From: Gracilaria vermiculophylla
Taxonomy: Eukaryota > Rhodophyta > Florideophyceae > Gracilariales > Gracilariaceae
DNA length: 27,772 nucleotides
Assembly: GCA_019155205.2 (NCBI GenBank)
Contig: JAHNZQ020000004.1
Coordinates: 269,037 to 296,808, forward strand
Direction of reading: 5' to 3'
The notes under the pieces are model-generated. The model worked only from the letters and a program-made list of their open reading frames with translations. It did no database searches and was not told the origin of the DNA. This document shows positions 26,149 to 27,772 of this stretch, piece by piece. Every line of letters starts with the position of its first letter. The stretch's first letter is position 1. Position numbers and translations under genes: made by a program.

Positions 26149-26681
26149 CTATTTGTCGGGCTCAACAGTGCTCAGAATACCAGCTACACGCGAAGCAAGT
26201 GTCAGCTGCTTGTTAGATAACGACCTTGAATGGAAGATACAAATGCAATAGTTTTATAGAGAAACATACCTGAATTGATGGAAGCACAATAATGTTCAGC
26301 AATCTCCTGCGCAATAACCAAAACGAGACCTCTGCCGTTTTCATGCGCCTCTTGCATTGCCGCGTACGCCCGAGAAAACGACAGACCTTGGCAGGTCTGA
26401 ATCAGCACGTTTACCACGCGCTCTCTCTTGTTAATTGGGTCGTTGTAGATGAAGAGTCGGTACATATCAGGTTGTTTGAATTCCCTCTTCTGCTCGGTGG
26501 TCACCTTCTTTTGAAGCACCTTCTCCTTGACGGGTGGTGCTGCGACCATGACGTTCATGTTCCTTGCGGCCTGTTGCGCAATTCGCGACGCGCACACGCT
26601 GCGAGACGAACTGGCATTGAGAACCTTGTGTGCCGGGGATGACATGTTGGGTGCGAAGGCTGGTTTCGCCGCCGAGGCCAT
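26149..26681 (-). CDS. CLPS1: Plastid Clp protease adaptor ClpS, two exons
   Basis: Exons 26270-26681 and 26149-26183 join into 148 residues. ClpS recognises N-degron proteins and delivers them to the ClpC/ClpP protease; in eukaryotes it is a plastid stroma protein. Residues 1 to about 65 are Ala/Ser-rich and basic without acidic residues at the start (MASAAKPAFAPNM), like a plastid transit peptide. The ClpS core follows: MYRLFIYNDPINKRERVVNVL (73-93) with the Asn80-Asp81 pair of the N-degron pocket, AYAAMQEAHENG (105-116) with the conserved His113, AQEIAEHYC (124-132), and after the splice AGILSTVEPDK, the expected family ending. Unspliced reading gives an aberrant tail. The first ATG is used and sits in a strong context (GCC ATG GCC); the upstream open frame has no ATG. 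Confidence 0.95.
26184..26269 (-). other. Intron of the ClpS gene
   Basis: 86-bp GT-AG intron splitting an Ala codon (phase 1). Donor GTATGT, branch-like CTAAC near 26211-26215, acceptor GTGTAG. Of the possible acceptors this one alone restores the conserved ClpS C-terminus. Confidence 0.9.
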
Positions 26682-27429
26682 GGCGGGCGGCGCGGCAGGG
26701 ACTCTTCCCCTCGCTTTTGCGCCCTTTAGCGGTCGAAGTTTTAGGGCACGCGTGTTATCAATTTGTGACAGATCGCGTGCCGTTGTGTTCGGTGTGACGA
26801 CGGCGCGGAAGAGCTCAAAATTCGAACGCCAGTGACAAGAAACAGGCAGTTCACAGCGCCGCAAGCGGACCTGGCCTGCGGGGAATGCCTGACATGTGAT
26901 GTCGTGCTTGGAGTGAAGGAACGTCTGCGCAGCGCAGTGGTGAGCGGAGGCCAGCGCTTCAGAGCCGTATGAGATTCAACACTTGTTCGCCATCAATCAT
27001 CGATGGCCACTGGTCACAGACTCGCCAATTACTGGTCCAAAAATATCCGGTGTGCTTTTGTCAAGTGCAGGTGGCATCTTGGCTAAGGGCGTCGCCCATT
27101 TGCTTGCGCCACTGGCGCGGTCCGCAATGTAGTCCGCAGACTGCGGACGGGTGGCGCGGATCTCACCGTACGACTCTGTCTTCAGCTGTGTTGTGACTGC
27201 GCAATCACCGGGCCGCAGTGCGCGAAACCCATCAGTATGCGCCTCAAGTATGCCCTTCGCCACCCTTCGTACAATCGAAGTGCTGAAACGGCGCAGGGCA
27301 ATTGCTACTGTACCAGCATCACCCCAATTTATTCCTACAGAGTTTGATTTTGTTTCAGATACGACTCTATCGCGCTGGGATGAAAGCCACGTTTGATGCC
27401 TCTCATCTCTGTCTGCACAAACAACAACG
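26682..27429. other. Intergenic region between ClpS and sulfotransferase
   Basis: About 750 bp with the ClpS promoter and sulfotransferase 3' flank. Frames crossing it on both strands have no recognisable family. A 17-nt inverted repeat lies at 27132-27148. Confidence 0.55.
27132..27148. promoter_or_regulatory. 17-nt inverted repeat GTCCGCAG-A-CTGCGGAC
   Basis: Perfect 8-bp arms with one central base, about 450 bp upstream of the ClpS ATG and 280 bp past the sulfotransferase stop. GGTCCGCA also occurs just before it (near 27119), making three TCCGCA half-elements in 30 bp. Could be a protein-binding site; unproven. Confidence 0.3.
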
Positions 27430-27772
27430 CTAAACGACTGACGAATTTCTCCTTCGCAGTTCGTCGACCAATTCTTCATAGCTTTCCATCCCAAAAATGA
27501 GTTCAAATTTCTTCCATACTTTTTGTTCCACAGCCGGCTCCAATTTAATCCGTTTGAAGAGACCGTCTCCCTCGGCTCTGACTCTTCTTCCACCCTCTAC
27601 TTTCCAGCCTGATATCTTTGAGATAGATAAGTCATTGAATCGCACGTCGTTTGCCATATGAGTCCTGTCACACTTTTTAGTTATTATGTCTACTTGATTG
27701 TCATCAAGTTCAATGTCCAAGAAACGAGCTACGCGTCGAACAGTACCCCTCACATCTTTAACAACATCCTCA
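27430..27772 (-). CDS. Sulfotransferase, C-terminal part (5' end outside window)
   Basis: The last 113 or so codons of a protein that continues beyond the window edge. The visible part begins EDVVKDVRGTVRRVARFLDI, matching the YEDL..DP...VRRIA.FLG stretch of the PAPS-dependent sulfotransferase family (Sulfotransfer_1), and ends with the usual C-terminal helix (VEQKVWKKFELIFGM). The conserved RKG..GDWK PAPS-binding string near the C-terminus appears only in a weak form (RAEGDGLFKRI). Family enzymes move sulfate from PAPS to hydroxyl or amino groups; in algae sulfated polysaccharides are one substrate class, but the substrate here is unknown. No ATG is present in the visible part before the family core, so this is partial. 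Confidence 0.75.
   Translation of the reverse strand, partial: EDVVKDVRGTVRRVARFLDIELDDNQVDIITKKCDRTHMANDVRFNDLSISKISGWKVEGGRRVRAEGDGLFKRIKLEPAVEQKVWKKFELIFGMESYEELVDELRRRNSSVV

Noticed and set aside
26997..27593. Minus-strand frame of about 198 codons overlapping the sulfotransferase end
   Set aside because: It opens without ATG, overlaps the sulfotransferase in another frame and matches no family I know.
1..27772. Transposons, CRISPR arrays, rRNA genes and viral genes
   Set aside because: I saw no transposase, reverse transcriptase, long terminal repeats, spaced direct repeats, rRNA signatures or viral proteins.

Overview
The window is nuclear DNA from a eukaryote, most likely a photosynthetic unicell. 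A plastid-type ClpS with a transit-peptide-like leader and an organellar-type seryl-tRNA synthetase point to a plastid. Three genes have short GT-AG introns (58 to 130 bp) and the rest look intronless. A compact microalga, for example a red alga, would fit, but nothing here proves the lineage.

Bases 1 to about 6700 are extremely GC-rich, full of CpG and GCGC strings, with homopolymer G tracts and long trinucleotide repeats. This block holds, all on the minus strand, a MEMO1-family gene, a three-exon yippee-like gene, a GATA zinc-finger gene and a WD40 gene resembling WDR18/Ipi3. From about 6.7 kb onward composition drops to roughly balanced. A 2.4-kb stretch with no convincing gene follows (6699-9090).

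Bases 9091 to 17253 hold the most interesting content: four diverged paralogues (called P1 to P4 here) of a family I do not recognise. All four share an N-terminal block (VAxWLF, later FH and FD, then LLVPV..GYTF, GRF.F and LPSRV) and a second block (LKG.F ... VFR.IA..YYS). P1 and P3 end in a bZIP domain; P2 and P4 have both blocks but no bZIP. The bZIP basic regions both carry Asn where nearly all bZIPs have the DNA-contacting Arg. P1 and P2 diverge from a shared 815-bp region holding a 58-nt near-perfect inverted repeat with ACGT cores, plus a G-box.

Bases 17844 to the end hold a 1307-residue membrane protein with SEL1/TPR-like C-terminal repeats, an organellar SerRS, a small four-helix membrane protein (divergent to SerRS, two exons), plastid ClpS (two exons), and the C-terminal part of a sulfotransferase cut by the window edge. 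Apart from plastid functions (SerRS and ClpS) and the regulatory paralogue cluster, I see no operon-like functional link.
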